Notes: generated by a model not told the origin, from the sequence alone. Positions 46,874 to 55,599 are shown, counted from the first letter of the stretch. The stretch is DNA of 64,000 bases from Enterococcus sp. 9E7_DIV0242 (GCF_002140975.2 NZ_CP147247.1:2791001-2855000); one strand, 5' to 3'. A program made the numbers and translations.

Positions 46874-47765
46874 ATTATATGGGCATCTTGCCGCGTTATT
46901 TACTGTGGGGATTTGGGGGATGACCTTTATCTCTACAAAAATTCTACTGAATGACTTTACCCCTTTTCAAATTCTATTTTTGCGATTTTTACTAGGGTAT
47001 CTTTTATTATGGCTTGTTTCGCCCAAGCTGCTGAAGGTCAAGGATAAAAAAGAAGAAGGCTTCTTTGCTTTAGCCGGATTATTAGGTATTGTCTTGTACT
47101 ATTTTTTAGAGAATTTGGCTTTGACACTTACCCATGCTTCAAATGTTGGAATCATTGTGTCAGTCGCCCCTTTTTTTACCGTTCTTTTGGCTAAAGTAGT
47201 TACTCCCGGTAAGCAAGTGAATCGCTGGTTTTATATTGGTTTTCTTGTTTCTCTTTCAGGAATCATCTTAATCAGTCTTAGTAGTTTATCGGTGCTGGAA
47301 ATTCATCCAGTCGGGGATCTGTTAAGCGTGCTGGCGGCTGCAATTTGGGCAGGTTACTCATTGGTAACAAAAAAAATCAGCAGTTTTGGGCATAATGTTC
47401 TGTTGGGAACACGCCGTACGTTTTTCTATGGATTGCTTTTCATGCTGCCGGTTTTATTAGTGACGGGAACACCGATGGTCAATTTTAGTAAAATATCAGG
47501 AATGAGTCTGTTGAATTTACTGTTTCTTGGGGTTGTGGCTTCTGCAATCTGCTTTGTGACTTGGAATTATAGCGTCAGTAAGCTGGGAGCGGTTCAAGCG
47601 AGTGTCTATATCTATGCTGTACCAGCAATCACTGTTGTGACATCGGCATTGTTTCTGGGTGAAGCTTTTACACCGATCATTGCTCTGGGAACAGTCTTGA
47701 CGACGGTGGGGTTATTTGTATCAGAGCGCTCTTCTGATAAAGAGAGTGAGCAAGAAATACTGTAG
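46851..47765 (+). CDS. EamA/DMT-family drug/metabolite exporter
   Basis: This 304-residue protein has about ten membrane helices in two EamA repeats. GIWGMTFISTKILL and FLRFLLGYLLLW mark the first; AAIWAGYSLVTKKIS and the PAITVVTSALFLGEAF motif mark the second. Substrate unknown. Co-translation with the AraC regulator suggests a dedicated inducible exporter. Confidence 0.9.
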   Translation: MKKIENHKLYGHLAALFTVGIWGMTFISTKILLNDFTPFQILFLRFLLGYLLLWLVSPKLLKVKDKKEEGFFALAGLLGIVLYYFLENLALTLTHASNVGIIVSVAPFFTVLLAKVVTPGKQVNRWFYIGFLVSLSGIILISLSSLSVLEIHPVGDLLSVLAAAIWAGYSLVTKKISSFGHNVLLGTRRTFFYGLLFMLPVLLVTGTPMVNFSKISGMSLLNLLFLGVVASAICFVTWNYSVSKLGAVQASVYIYAVPAITVVTSALFLGEAFTPIIALGTVLTTVGLFVSERSSDKESEQEIL

Positions 47766-47810
47766 AAGAAATAATGAGTAGGTCTCAATATAGTATTCAA
47801 TTAAATAAAA

Positions 47811-47841
47811 AAACCTGTTTCCTTAAAAAGGAAGCAGGTTT
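47811..47841 (-). terminator. Bidirectional terminator between the exporter and rpmB
   Basis: AAACCTGTTTCCTT (47811) pairs with AAGGAAGCAGGTTT (ending 47841), flanked by A and T runs on both sides. It serves rpmB on the minus strand and probably the exporter on the plus strand. Confidence 0.85.
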
Positions 47842-47855
47842 TGAATTATTGTCTA

Positions 47856-48044
47856 TTAAACACGCTCAATCTTACCAGATTTCAAAGCACGAGTTGACAC
47901 CCAAACTTTTTTAGGTTTGCCATCTATTAAAACACGAACTTTTTGTAGATTTGGTTTAACAGTACGTTTTGTCGCGTTCAAAGCGTGAGAACGATTGTTT
48001 CCGCTGCTTGTTTTACGACCAGTGAAATAACATACTTTTGCCAT
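47856..48044 (-). CDS. rpmB: 50S ribosomal protein L28
   Basis: This 62-residue basic protein starts [20 protein letters not shown] and contains [20 protein letters not shown], both typical of L28. The start complementary to 48042-48044 has AAGGAGGAAA upstream. The longer frame is spurious. It is transcribed opposite to its neighbours. Confidence 0.97.
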   Translation of the reverse strand: MAKVCYFTGRKTSSGNNRSHALNATKRTVKPNLQKVRVLIDGKPKKVWVSTRALKSGKIERV

Positions 48045-48325
48045 TGTGAATTTCCTCCTTTGCTTTGATCTTGGAGCGTTAATATTCAGCTCATACCAGA
48101 CTAATTTATCATATTTGACGGGACTTTGCAAGAAAATTTTGATCATTATAAAAAATCGCCTCTTTTTTTACGTTCAGGAATTCCTGAACGTTTATATGAG
48201 AGAAAAAGAAAGGAAATAGATAGTTTAAGAGAATATCGTTAGATGTTGAAAGAATTAGCTAGAATATAAGTAACCTATTTATTTGATTGCTTTGGTGATC
48301 ATGACTGAAAAAGAAGGTGATGATA

Positions 48326-48847
48326 ATGATAAGAATGAATATGGAGAAAGAGGTGTTCAAGGAAGTAATAGAAAATAGAGAAGATTTATTGACACTTATT
48401 AAAAAAGAACAGACTAAACTTCCAATGATTCCGTATGAAACATTGGAAATGATTCAAGAGGCAAATGGCGAGAAATTACCTCTGCTTAGACTTTTCAATT
48501 GTTTAGAGGAACAGCCAAGTATGGCTGAAACTTCAGAGAAGTTGGATTTCCGACTCATTATTATTTTTGAAGAAGTTTCTTATGTGAAGCAAGCCTCTGA
48601 AAAAAAAATATTTCTTGGAAACATAGCATGTGGCAATCAATTAGCTAGAAATGCTCATTATATCATTTTGCTAAAAAACTCTCCCATACAGAAGGATAAT
48701 TTTTTAGCAAAAATATCCTCTATATTGGATGAAGAAATGATTGAGTACAAGAAAGAAACAATCGATATTCCTCTTTTGGCTGTTCCTCCACCATGGGAGG
48801 TGGAACAGGTCATTAAAACCAATTTAACTATTACAGAAAAAATCTGA
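48326..48847 (+). CDS. Hypothetical protein (about 173 aa)
   Basis: The start among several closely spaced ATGs is uncertain. 48326 is chosen after AAGGTGATG. The protein is soluble and acidic with no known motif (KLDFRLIIIFEEVSYVKQAS; IPLLAVPPPWEVEQV). A good terminator follows. It may be a small immunity-like or stress protein, but I do not recognise it. Confidence 0.55.
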   Translation: MIRMNMEKEVFKEVIENREDLLTLIKKEQTKLPMIPYETLEMIQEANGEKLPLLRLFNCLEEQPSMAETSEKLDFRLIIIFEEVSYVKQASEKKIFLGNIACGNQLARNAHYIILLKNSPIQKDNFLAKISSILDEEMIEYKKETIDIPLLAVPPPWEVEQVIKTNLTITEKI

Positions 48848-48877
48848 CTACTGGATTTCCAGCAGTCGGATTTTTTT
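48843..48877 (+). terminator. Intrinsic terminator
   Basis: TCTGACTACTGG pairs with CCAGCAGTCGGA, followed by seven T residues. Confidence 0.85.
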
Positions 48878-49036
48878 GTATGTTTAACCAATTTCAATTA
48901 GAAAAGGATGCTGTTTCCTTCTACATTCTCTTTTTCTAATGGCATCTATTTCCCCAAAAAGATGGGACAGCTTCTATTTTGAGCATCACGATATATTCCA
49001 TTCGATCATTAGACAGCTTTGATTAAGGAGGCAACA

Positions 49037-49195
49037 GTGTATCGATATAAAAGTGAGAAGGAATGTATTTGCACAAGAGACAATGATTCTATCCCTTACT
49101 TTAATAGAATAGTTAGCGGAATTGTCAAAACGCCACACGCTTACGTATACGTCAATGAAAAGAGCTATTATGATAAACGGTTAGGGAATCATTAA
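49037..49195 (+). CDS. Possible small protein (52 aa)
   Basis: A GTG at 49037 follows AAGGAGG at ideal spacing and opens 52 codons (YRYKSEKECICTRDNDSIPY near the start, ending YYDKRLGNH). It is charged, with two Cys and no membrane segment. The strong ribosome site is the main support. It could be a remnant of a larger gene. Confidence 0.4.
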   Translation: MYRYKSEKECICTRDNDSIPYFNRIVSGIVKTPHAYVYVNEKSYYDKRLGNH

Positions 49196-49278
49196 CGTAT
49201 AAAAAGCTATTAATAATGACGCTAATGCCCACTTTCCTCTGTTTTAGGTCGAAAAGGGTTATGGCATTTTATTCTGAA

Positions 49279-49284
49279 TATAAT
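49279..49284 (+). promoter_or_regulatory. Putative -10 element of the ABC/peptide operon
   Basis: TATAAT 66 bases before the first ABC gene, without a recognisable -35. An activator such as the LytTR regulator at 60000 may be needed. Confidence 0.35.
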
Positions 49285-49349
49285 AAGTAGTGTAAGGCAG
49301 ATCAAAAAAGCCTAAGACAATAAGATGATTTTGAAGGAGGAGACTAAAA

Positions 49350-50261
49350 ATGCAACTAGTTAATAAAAGCAATTATCTAATTAAAACAAATAATTTATTT
49401 AAAACTTACAAAGAGCAGCATGCTGTAAATGAAGTATCTATGACAATCAATAAAGGTGATATTTATGGCTTCATAGGAAAAAATGGTGCGGGGAAAACAA
49501 CGTTTATTCGTTTGTTAACACAGCTGATTGAAAAGAGTTCTGGGGATTTGGATTTTAATGCAGAAGGAAAAATGAAGATGGGGGCAGTGATCGAAGGCCC
49601 GGTTTGTTACCCTTATATGTCTGCAAGAGACAATTTGAAATACTATGCTATTCAACGAAACATAAAAACTGAGAAACGAATCGATGAAGTTCTTGAATTC
49701 GTCGGCTTGGCAAATGTGGATAAGAAAAAAGTATTTAAGGATTATTCATTAGGAATGAAACAACGATTAGGAATTGGACTCGCGATATTGGACAATCCGG
49801 AGTTTCTAATTCTAGATGAGCCTGTTAATGGTTTGGATCCACAAGGGATTGTTGAGATCAGAGAAATTATTCATCGTTTAAATAAAGAGTTTGGAACGAC
49901 GATTTTGATTTCCAGTCATATATTATCCGAGCTATCACTCGTAGCGACAAGATACGGAATCATCAATGAAGGAAAACTGGTGAAAGAGCTGACACGTGAG
50001 GAATTGGTAGAAGAATGCGGAAAATCTATCTCTTTGAATACTTCAAGTAATCCGTTGGCTATTCAAATTTTGAAAAGCTATGAGTACCAGATCGAAGAAA
50101 AAGATGGAGTGATCTTCATCAAAGATGAAAAAGAAGCAATGGCTGGAATCGGAAAATTGTTATTTGAAAATGGCATCTATTTAACTTCTTTAGGCTATAA
50201 GGAAGAGAATTTAGAGGAATACTATTTAAATCTAATAGGCGGAGGAAATGGCAATGATTAA
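49350..50261 (+). CDS. ABC transporter ATP-binding protein (bacteriocin self-protection type)
   Basis: This 303-residue protein starts after AAGGAGGAG. It has Walker A GKNGAGKTTFIRLL (about residue 42), signature YSLGMKQRLGIGLAI and Walker B FLILDEPVNGLDP. The single ATPase domain plus a C-terminal extension resembles BcrA/LanF-type proteins, which with a permease expel antimicrobial peptides from the producer membrane. It overlaps the permease gene. Confidence 0.9.
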   Translation: MQLVNKSNYLIKTNNLFKTYKEQHAVNEVSMTINKGDIYGFIGKNGAGKTTFIRLLTQLIEKSSGDLDFNAEGKMKMGAVIEGPVCYPYMSARDNLKYYAIQRNIKTEKRIDEVLEFVGLANVDKKKVFKDYSLGMKQRLGIGLAILDNPEFLILDEPVNGLDPQGIVEIREIIHRLNKEFGTTILISSHILSELSLVATRYGIINEGKLVKELTREELVEECGKSISLNTSSNPLAIQILKSYEYQIEEKDGVIFIKDEKEAMAGIGKLLFENGIYLTSLGYKEENLEEYYLNLIGGGNGND

Positions 50262-50979
50262 TACATTAAAAGCAGATTTTTACAGAATCATTAAAAGTTC
50301 ATTGGGGTTTTATTCAATAGCTGGGCTTATCGTTTTGGGGGTTGTTTTCGGTTTTCTCGCTTCCGCAGATAACGCACCGCAACTTATGGTGCAATCTGGG
50401 TTGTCAAATGGCGCGTTATTGATCCCTGTTTTTTTAACAAATATATTCATGATTGCGTGGGGACATGAGTTTAGTTATCGCGTGGTCAACAACTCGTTGA
50501 TTGCCGGTATGAAGCGCAGCACATTCTTTTTCAGCAAAACAGTATTGACGTTTTTACTAACAATTCTTTTTGTAATGACATTTGCTGGAAGTTTAATTGG
50601 TACTGCTTGGATACTGAAAGGTGGATTTTCACTAGTCGTAGCGCTAAAACCATTAGTGGCACAGCTACCATTGTATCTAACAGCAAGCTGTTTAGGGATT
50701 CTACTATTTAATGCACTTAAGGCGTCTTATATTTCAGTAGCAGCGTTCATTTCGATTGCTTTCGTTGGAGATACGATTTTCTCAAATATTGTGTCGACGT
50801 ATCTTGGAAAACTAGATTTTATTTTAGATACGCTGTTCTTTTCCAACTTACGCATGGTTACTGATTTGTCGGCTGTTTCGGCCAGTCAGTTTCAGACGAT
50901 CATGATCAGTAGTGTCCTATATGGTGCGGTTGCATTGTTTATCAGCTTTAGTTTATTTAGTAATAGAGAATTCAAATAA
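50254..50979 (+). CDS. ABC-2 type permease, partner of the preceding ATPase
   Basis: ATG 50254 is placed eight bases after GGAGG. It gives 241 residues with six membrane helices (the first about residues 18-38, the last near the C-terminus). The sequence resembles LanE/LanG-type permeases of lantibiotic self-immunity systems. A self-protection role is inferred from its place in the peptide locus. Confidence 0.85.
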   Translation: MINTLKADFYRIIKSSLGFYSIAGLIVLGVVFGFLASADNAPQLMVQSGLSNGALLIPVFLTNIFMIAWGHEFSYRVVNNSLIAGMKRSTFFFSKTVLTFLLTILFVMTFAGSLIGTAWILKGGFSLVVALKPLVAQLPLYLTASCLGILLFNALKASYISVAAFISIAFVGDTIFSNIVSTYLGKLDFILDTLFFSNLRMVTDLSAVSASQFQTIMISSVLYGAVALFISFSLFSNREFK

Positions 50980-51006
50980 AAATAAGAAATTAGGGAGAGA
51001 TATAGT

Positions 51007-51570
51007 ATGAAGAAAAAGTTAATAATTTTAGCAGCAGTATTGGCAACAGGAGGATTCTTTGGATACACAGGGTTTGCAGGGATGAAAACAGAAAATCAAA
51101 TCGATCTATCCTGGGAATTAGATGATACAAAAATAGAGAAAATTGCTTTGATCGGTGCGGAACAGAGTATAGATGTCACCGTTTTAGAGACAGGAAGTGA
51201 GCATACGCGGGTAGTGCTTTCTGGAAAAGTATCTGAAGACAATGAAGCATACCTAAAAAATACGGTGGCAAAAGATGACAGTCTTGAAATCACATTGGCA
51301 GAACTGAATCAATTTCGTCTTATGACAACAGCCAATGGAAAAGAGCAATTAAAGCTGACCGTGGAATTAGGAAAAGATGCTTCTTATGAAGTGTTGGAAG
51401 TCAATAGCGTTGTAGGAGATGTACAAGCAACGATTCAAGGAAGTTTTGACGGTGAGTACCATTTAGAAACGAATGAGCAAGGAGAAGTGAAAGCAGTTCC
51501 TGAAACGAAGAAAACGAGTAAAGATCAAGTACGAATCGATACGATGGGAGATATCACAGTTGAAAAATAG
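51007..51570 (+). CDS. Secreted or membrane-anchored protein, possible immunity factor
   Basis: This 187-residue protein has an N-terminal hydrophobic segment (KKKLIILAAVLATGGFFGY), then an extracellular beta-rich part (SIDVTVLETGSEHTRVVLSG; EVNSVVGDVQATIQGSF) that vaguely recalls DUF4097-type beta-helix proteins. It lies between the ABC pair and the C39 exporter in one operon. Function unknown. Producer immunity is a reasonable guess. Confidence 0.7.
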   Translation: MKKKLIILAAVLATGGFFGYTGFAGMKTENQIDLSWELDDTKIEKIALIGAEQSIDVTVLETGSEHTRVVLSGKVSEDNEAYLKNTVAKDDSLEITLAELNQFRLMTTANGKEQLKLTVELGKDASYEVLEVNSVVGDVQATIQGSFDGEYHLETNEQGEVKAVPETKKTSKDQVRIDTMGDITVEK

Positions 51571-51585
51571 GGAGGAGCAGAAGCT

Positions 51586-53712
51586 ATGTATGCGCATTAT
51601 ATGCAGAAATCAAGTACAGATTGCGGTATAGCTTCACTGAGAGTCATTTTATCTCAACTGGAAATTAAGATAAAAAATGTTAGTGAACTATATAAGCACT
51701 ACAATCTTAAGAAAGATCAGGGGTTGTCATTAGGTGAATTGAATGAAATCCTACTTAAATATGGTGTTGTTTCAAGTGCCTATGAGGTCAGAGATTTTGA
51801 AGAATTAGAAAAAGTTGAGCAGCTGCCGATGGTATTAGTAGTTGAAAATGAGGGGTATGCGCATTATGTTGTGGTGCATGCAATAGAGGGAGAGCATTAT
51901 ACCGTTTCGAATCCGGCAGAGCCTAATTTAAGAGTCTATGAAAAAGAAGAGCTGCGAGCGATATTCTTGGGCTATGCCTTGTGTATTGAAGAAATACAGA
52001 CTGCGCCCCAGCAAAGTAGTAAAAAATCTAGAGTTAATTTTAGGTGGAAAAGAGAAGCAGATGTGGGCGTTGCTCAAATTCTTTATAAAGAAGTAATGAG
52101 CAGTCTATCTTTTAAAACAAAAGCAAGTATGGTTTTCCTACTTTTTCTGAAATATGTATTGCCTTTTGCTACGACAATGTTTATTCAGGCATTGATGCAA
52201 GGGATCACGGCGACATCAACAACAATTGATATTTTGAAACCGATTTTTGTTGTCGGCTGGCTGATCTTCTTCTTCTTTATCGTGAATGTACGAGAAGGAA
52301 AGCAGAAGGTAAAACTGGAAAATGAGATTCAAGAGAAAATCTTGATGAGCTACTATAATCAAAAAATCAGTGACTTGGATTCAGGAAAAAATTTAGAAAA
52401 TGTAACGGGGTATTTCTGGAATTTAGTCAATTCGGTTTCTGGTCTGTTTCAAAAATTTTATTTTAAGATTAATATCAGTTACGTCGTTGTTTTAACTATT
52501 ATTCTGGCAAATATCTCTAGCTGGCTGGCATTGGCCTTACTGTTTTGGAGCGGAGTATACACCTTGTATTTACGGAAAAATATACAGACAATTCGCAACA
52601 ATGAGATGGACATCATCGGAAAATCATCCGTGTTTTCATCAGCAATTGAAAATAATATCAAGTCTTCACTAGATATCAATGTTTTTTCAAAAACAAGACA
52701 ATCCGGTACGTTCGTCAAGGATAAGATGAAGAGTTTCCTGTCCGCTCGGTTGAACAATAGTGTGACCGAATTGAATGTCGTATCTGTCTATCAATCGTTG
52801 GTTACCTTGATGAGTCTAAGTGCCTTTGTCATTCTAAGCATTATGACACTGTATGGGGAACAGGATATTCTGATCGATACAACGACGGGGATCTTTATCA
52901 TCTCAATTATATTGAATAGCTTATCACCAGTTGTACAAAGTTGGTTGATGTATCAAAAAAGTACAGTAGCTATCGACTTTATTCAAAGCTCCAATGATTA
53001 CTGCAGCAATGTAGAGATTGCGGACAAAGAAGTATTGGGTATGGAAACAATTGAAGTGATAGCAGCCGATCATTTGGATTTCAGCTATAGCCAGGGAAAA
53101 GAAATATTTAAGAATTTTACGATAAAAATGGATGCAGGAAATATTTATGGAATTAGAGGAGAAAATGGTTCGGGGAAATCAACACTGATCAAATTATTGT
53201 CAGGTGTATTGCGGCCAGATGATGGCGAATTTATCATCAATAACACCTATCATTTGCCTTCATTGAAGGAAACAAATATCAACGAATACATCGGAATGTA
53301 CTCTCCGGAGTTTAATCTTTACAGCAACACAGTCGGACGAAATATTCGGTATAAGGTGTTCAACGAAGAGCTGCAGGAATGGGAGAAAAACCAATATGAA
53401 GATATTTTTGGTTTGAAGCTTTCAAATAATCATTTAGTTCAGATGGATGCTGCAAATTTGTCTCAGGGACAAAAACAAAAAATACTTTTAATGAGAGCTT
53501 TGTATGAAGAAAAGAGCATCTATATTTTTGATGAACCTACCGGTAACTTGGATAGTGACTCTAAAGCAGCATTGATGACAAAGATTATTGCATTGGCGAA
53601 AGAACAAAATAAAATCGTTATTTTGATCAGCCATGAAAAAGATGTCTTGGATTGTTCAGATGAAATCATTGAGGTATATAAAAAGGAGGAGCGCTATGAA
53701 AAAGCTTATTAA
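51586..53712 (+). CDS. C39-peptidase ABC transporter for double-glycine peptides
   Basis: This 708-residue protein fuses three parts. The peptidase C39 domain (about 1-140) has QKSSTDCGIASLRVIL with the catalytic Cys and HYVVVHAIE with the His. The membrane domain is about 180-440. The ATPase domain has Walker A GENGSGKSTLIKLL, LSQGQKQKILLMRAL and IYIFDEPTGNLDSDS. It should cut leaders after GG/AG and export the mature peptides encoded downstream. The usual third catalytic Asp appears as Asn (VSNPAEP), which may still support a Cys-His-Asn triad. ATP-domain spacing is normal. Confidence 0.92.
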   Translation: MYAHYMQKSSTDCGIASLRVILSQLEIKIKNVSELYKHYNLKKDQGLSLGELNEILLKYGVVSSAYEVRDFEELEKVEQLPMVLVVENEGYAHYVVVHAIEGEHYTVSNPAEPNLRVYEKEELRAIFLGYALCIEEIQTAPQQSSKKSRVNFRWKREADVGVAQILYKEVMSSLSFKTKASMVFLLFLKYVLPFATTMFIQALMQGITATSTTIDILKPIFVVGWLIFFFFIVNVREGKQKVKLENEIQEKILMSYYNQKISDLDSGKNLENVTGYFWNLVNSVSGLFQKFYFKINISYVVVLTIILANISSWLALALLFWSGVYTLYLRKNIQTIRNNEMDIIGKSSVFSSAIENNIKSSLDINVFSKTRQSGTFVKDKMKSFLSARLNNSVTELNVVSVYQSLVTLMSLSAFVILSIMTLYGEQDILIDTTTGIFIISIILNSLSPVVQSWLMYQKSTVAIDFIQSSNDYCSNVEIADKEVLGMETIEVIAADHLDFSYSQGKEIFKNFTIKMDAGNIYGIRGENGSGKSTLIKLLSGVLRPDDGEFIINNTYHLPSLKETNINEYIGMYSPEFNLYSNTVGRNIRYKVFNEELQEWEKNQYEDIFGLKLSNNHLVQMDAANLSQGQKQKILLMRALYEEKSIYIFDEPTGNLDSDSKAALMTKIIALAKEQNKIVILISHEKDVLDCSDEIIEVYKKEERYEKAY

Positions 53713-54100
53713 AATCATTGTTCCCTTAGCTTTGATAGGCGTAGGAATAGTATTTATGGGATTTAATCAAAAAAGTGACTATACAGAAAACAAAATAGAA
53801 GCAAAAAAATTAGAGGAAATGAAAGCAGAGAATGAAACGGTTTTTGTTGTCGTAGGTAACCGCTCCTGCTCATCGTGCCAGGAATACAAACCGATAATGG
53901 AAGAAGCAATTGGAAAAACGAATGCAACAGTTTATTACATGGACACAGATAATTCTAAAAATAGTGGTTTTCTAAAGGAAAACAATGTAACGGTAACACC
54001 AACCATTTTGATGATTAAAGATGGTGAACTGAAACGATTAGAAGGAAGTCGTAAATTAGAAGAAACGGAAGAAATTTTGCTTGGTAGAGCAGATTTCTAG
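53696..54100 (+). CDS. Membrane-anchored thioredoxin-fold protein, CSSC
   Basis: This 134-residue protein starts at ATG 53696 after AAGGAGGAG, inside the end of the transporter gene. One N-terminal membrane anchor (about residues 4-22) precedes a thioredoxin fold with VVVGNRSCSSCQEYKP (CxxC) and a cis-Pro segment (VTPTILMIKDG). It resembles bacteriocin accessory proteins. It would act outside the membrane, probably making or correcting disulfides in the exported peptides. Confidence 0.83.
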   Translation: MKKLIKIIVPLALIGVGIVFMGFNQKSDYTENKIEAKKLEEMKAENETVFVVVGNRSCSSCQEYKPIMEEAIGKTNATVYYMDTDNSKNSGFLKENNVTVTPTILMIKDGELKRLEGSRKLEETEEILLGRADF

Positions 54101-54114
54101 ATAAGGAGAAAAAA

Positions 54115-54645
54115 ATGAAGAAAAAATTGATGATTGCAGCTGTATTAACGGGGTTTTTTACAGTTAACTTAGTAACAGCAAATTATGCGTACTCATTAAG
54201 TAATGAGGTTGAGGCGAAAGAAGTAGAATTGATCGAATCAAAGGGCAACTATCCGGAAATATATGACACGATTGATGCGATAACAGTTCCTACCTTCAAA
54301 CAAAAACTTGTACAAGAAGAGTCATTTTACCTTTATGTTGGACGACCAACATGTGGAGATTGTAATGATTTTGAGCCGGATCTGATCGATTTGATCAACG
54401 AGTATGATCTTGAGGACAAGCTACTTTATTTGAATGTAGCCAAGCTTAGAACGGATGAACCAGCTTGGGAAAAGTTTAAAGAAACCTATGACTTGATTTA
54501 TACACCGACCCTTGCCAAGTTTGAGGGAGGAAAATTGATCAGTAAAGTTGAGTGGACGCCTGAAAACGGGATTTCGGCGGACATGGTGGAGACATGGATC
54601 AATGAGAATGTAGAAAATGGAAAAAATGAAGGGATGAATGGATAA
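54115..54645 (+). CDS. Secreted thioredoxin-fold protein, CGDC
   Basis: This 176-residue protein has a signal peptide or anchor (KKKLMIAAVLTGFFTVNLV) and a thioredoxin domain with VGRPTCGDCNDFEP (CxxC) and cis-Pro YTPTLAKFEGG. It is a second, diverged oxidoreductase next to the CSSC protein. The pair could form an oxidase/isomerase relay for the two-cysteine peptides. Its stop precedes the first precursor gene by one base. Confidence 0.82.
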   Translation: MKKKLMIAAVLTGFFTVNLVTANYAYSLSNEVEAKEVELIESKGNYPEIYDTIDAITVPTFKQKLVQEESFYLYVGRPTCGDCNDFEPDLIDLINEYDLEDKLLYLNVAKLRTDEPAWEKFKETYDLIYTPTLAKFEGGKLISKVEWTPENGISADMVETWINENVENGKNEGMNG

Positions 54646-54646
54646 G

Positions 54647-54754
54647 ATGAAGAAATTGAGTACGAAACAAAGCAAAGAAATTCAAGCGGGAAAATATCTT
54701 GCACCGGCTAGCTCATGGTGGTTATATCAAGTTTTCTGCCGCTCTTGGAGATAG
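54647..54754 (+). CDS. Double-glycine-type precursor peptide, one Cys (35 aa)
   Basis: ATG 54647 overlaps closely with the upstream gene. The leader KKLSTKQSKEIQAG fits the LS-x-x-E-I-x-G-type consensus. The predicted mature part KYLAPASSWWLYQVFCRSWR is aromatic and basic with one Cys. It does not share the C-x10-C pattern of the later peptides. Confidence 0.7.
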   Translation: MKKLSTKQSKEIQAGKYLAPASSWWLYQVFCRSWR

Positions 54755-54792
54755 AAGAGATCAAAAATTGAACCTACTGTGAGGAACATAAA

Positions 54793-54876
54793 ATGAATAA
54801 GAAACGGCTAGAAGAAATTCAAGAAGGAAAAGTAACAACAATAGTGTTATTCATAGGCAATGCCTGTTGGATGTAA
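54793..54876 (+). CDS. Possible precursor peptide, one Cys (27 aa)
   Basis: A short gene with leader NKKRLEEIQEG and a hydrophobic tail KVTTIVLFIGNACWM. The leader matches its neighbours, with EG at the cleavage position. A weak ribosome site (GAGGAAC) lies upstream. It may be a decayed member of the family. Confidence 0.5.
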   Translation: MNKKRLEEIQEGKVTTIVLFIGNACWM

Positions 54877-54952
54877 TGGGTTTTGTTGACGAGCAGCAAT
54901 GATTCAATCAAATAAAAACAAACGAAATCAATAAAAATTAGGAGGAAATATC

Positions 54953-55057
54953 ATGTTTAAATTGAGTATAAAAAAAGGCACGGAAATCAAAGCAGGAAAA
55001 ATGTTCTGCGTATTCGATATTTTTGGTCATAAATTACTTTGCTTTACTGTTAAGTAG
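54953..55057 (+). CDS. Two-cysteine precursor peptide A (34 aa)
   Basis: AGGAGGAAATATC precedes ATG 54953. The leader ends EIKAG. The predicted mature part KMFCVFDIFGHKLLCFTVK has Cys residues ten apart around the D-x-x-G-x-K-L core shared by the family. Exported and matured, by inference, by the C39 transporter. Confidence 0.75.
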   Translation: MFKLSIKKGTEIKAGKMFCVFDIFGHKLLCFTVK

Positions 55058-55140
55058 GCAGTTTTAAAAACGAAGAACTATCATGTATACGAAAAAAGCT
55101 GATTAATAGAGCAGAAATATAAGAGAGGGGAGAGCATACT

Positions 55141-55242
55141 ATGTTTAAGTTGAGCATGAAAAAAGGGACGGAGATCAAAGCAGGAAAACTGTTTTGTCTA
55201 CTGGACATCAACGGGTACAGATTATTCTGTATCAATTATTAA
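55141..55242 (+). CDS. Two-cysteine precursor peptide B (33 aa)
   Basis: The leader (FKLSMKKGTEIKAG) is nearly identical to that of peptide A. The predicted mature part KLFCLLDINGYRLFCINY keeps the C-x10-C spacing with Arg for Lys. The ribosome site is GGGGAG. Confidence 0.75.
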   Translation: MFKLSMKKGTEIKAGKLFCLLDINGYRLFCINY

Positions 55243-55300
55243 GTGAAGACCATCATAATTGATGATAAAAAAACAAAAAATAGAAAGTGAGGAAAACAAA

Positions 55301-55402
55301 ATGAAAAAATTAAGTCAAGAAATGAATGCGGAAGTCAAAGCGGGGATAAGAATTTGTGCATTTAACGTTTTTGGAATCAAACTATTTTGCTACTACACTT
55401 AA
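55301..55402 (+). CDS. Two-cysteine precursor peptide C (33 aa)
   Basis: Leader KKLSQEMNAEVKAG, then mature part IRICAFNVFGIKLFCYYT. Asn replaces Asp in the core, and the C-x10-C spacing and G-x-K-L-F-C ending are kept. Confidence 0.75.
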   Translation: MKKLSQEMNAEVKAGIRICAFNVFGIKLFCYYT

Positions 55403-55446
55403 GCAGATAACAATAAAATGAAAAACAAAAGATGGAGGAAAATAAC

Positions 55447-55542
55447 ATGAAAAAAATGACGAAGGATCAACAAGAAAAAGTAAAAGGCGGCAAATTTTGC
55501 GTAGTGGATGCATGGGGCTTTAAATTATTCTGCTGGTATTAA
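55447..55542 (+). CDS. Two-cysteine precursor peptide D, copy 1 (31 aa)
   Basis: Leader KKMTKDQQEKVKGG (true double glycine), mature part KFCVVDAWGFKLFCWY. First of five tandem copies on a 153-bp period. The predicted peptide is 16 residues, has six aromatic residues and a net charge near +1. Confidence 0.8.
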   Translation: MKKMTKDQQEKVKGGKFCVVDAWGFKLFCWY

Positions 55543-55599
55543 GCCGCAGAACATAAGAACGAGTAAACAAACTAAAAACGAAAGAAGAGGGAAAACAAC

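Larger units (their letters stand above)
48878..49349. other. Upstream region of the peptide-production operon
   Basis: Apart from the small frame at 49037-49195, this region is non-coding. It contains AATCATTAACGTA (49187-49199) and AATAATGACGCTAATG (49212-49227). Close relatives of both words also lie upstream of agrB (56289-56301 and 56231-56247). A TATAAT at 49279-49284 has no good -35, as expected for an activated promoter. Confidence 0.4.
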
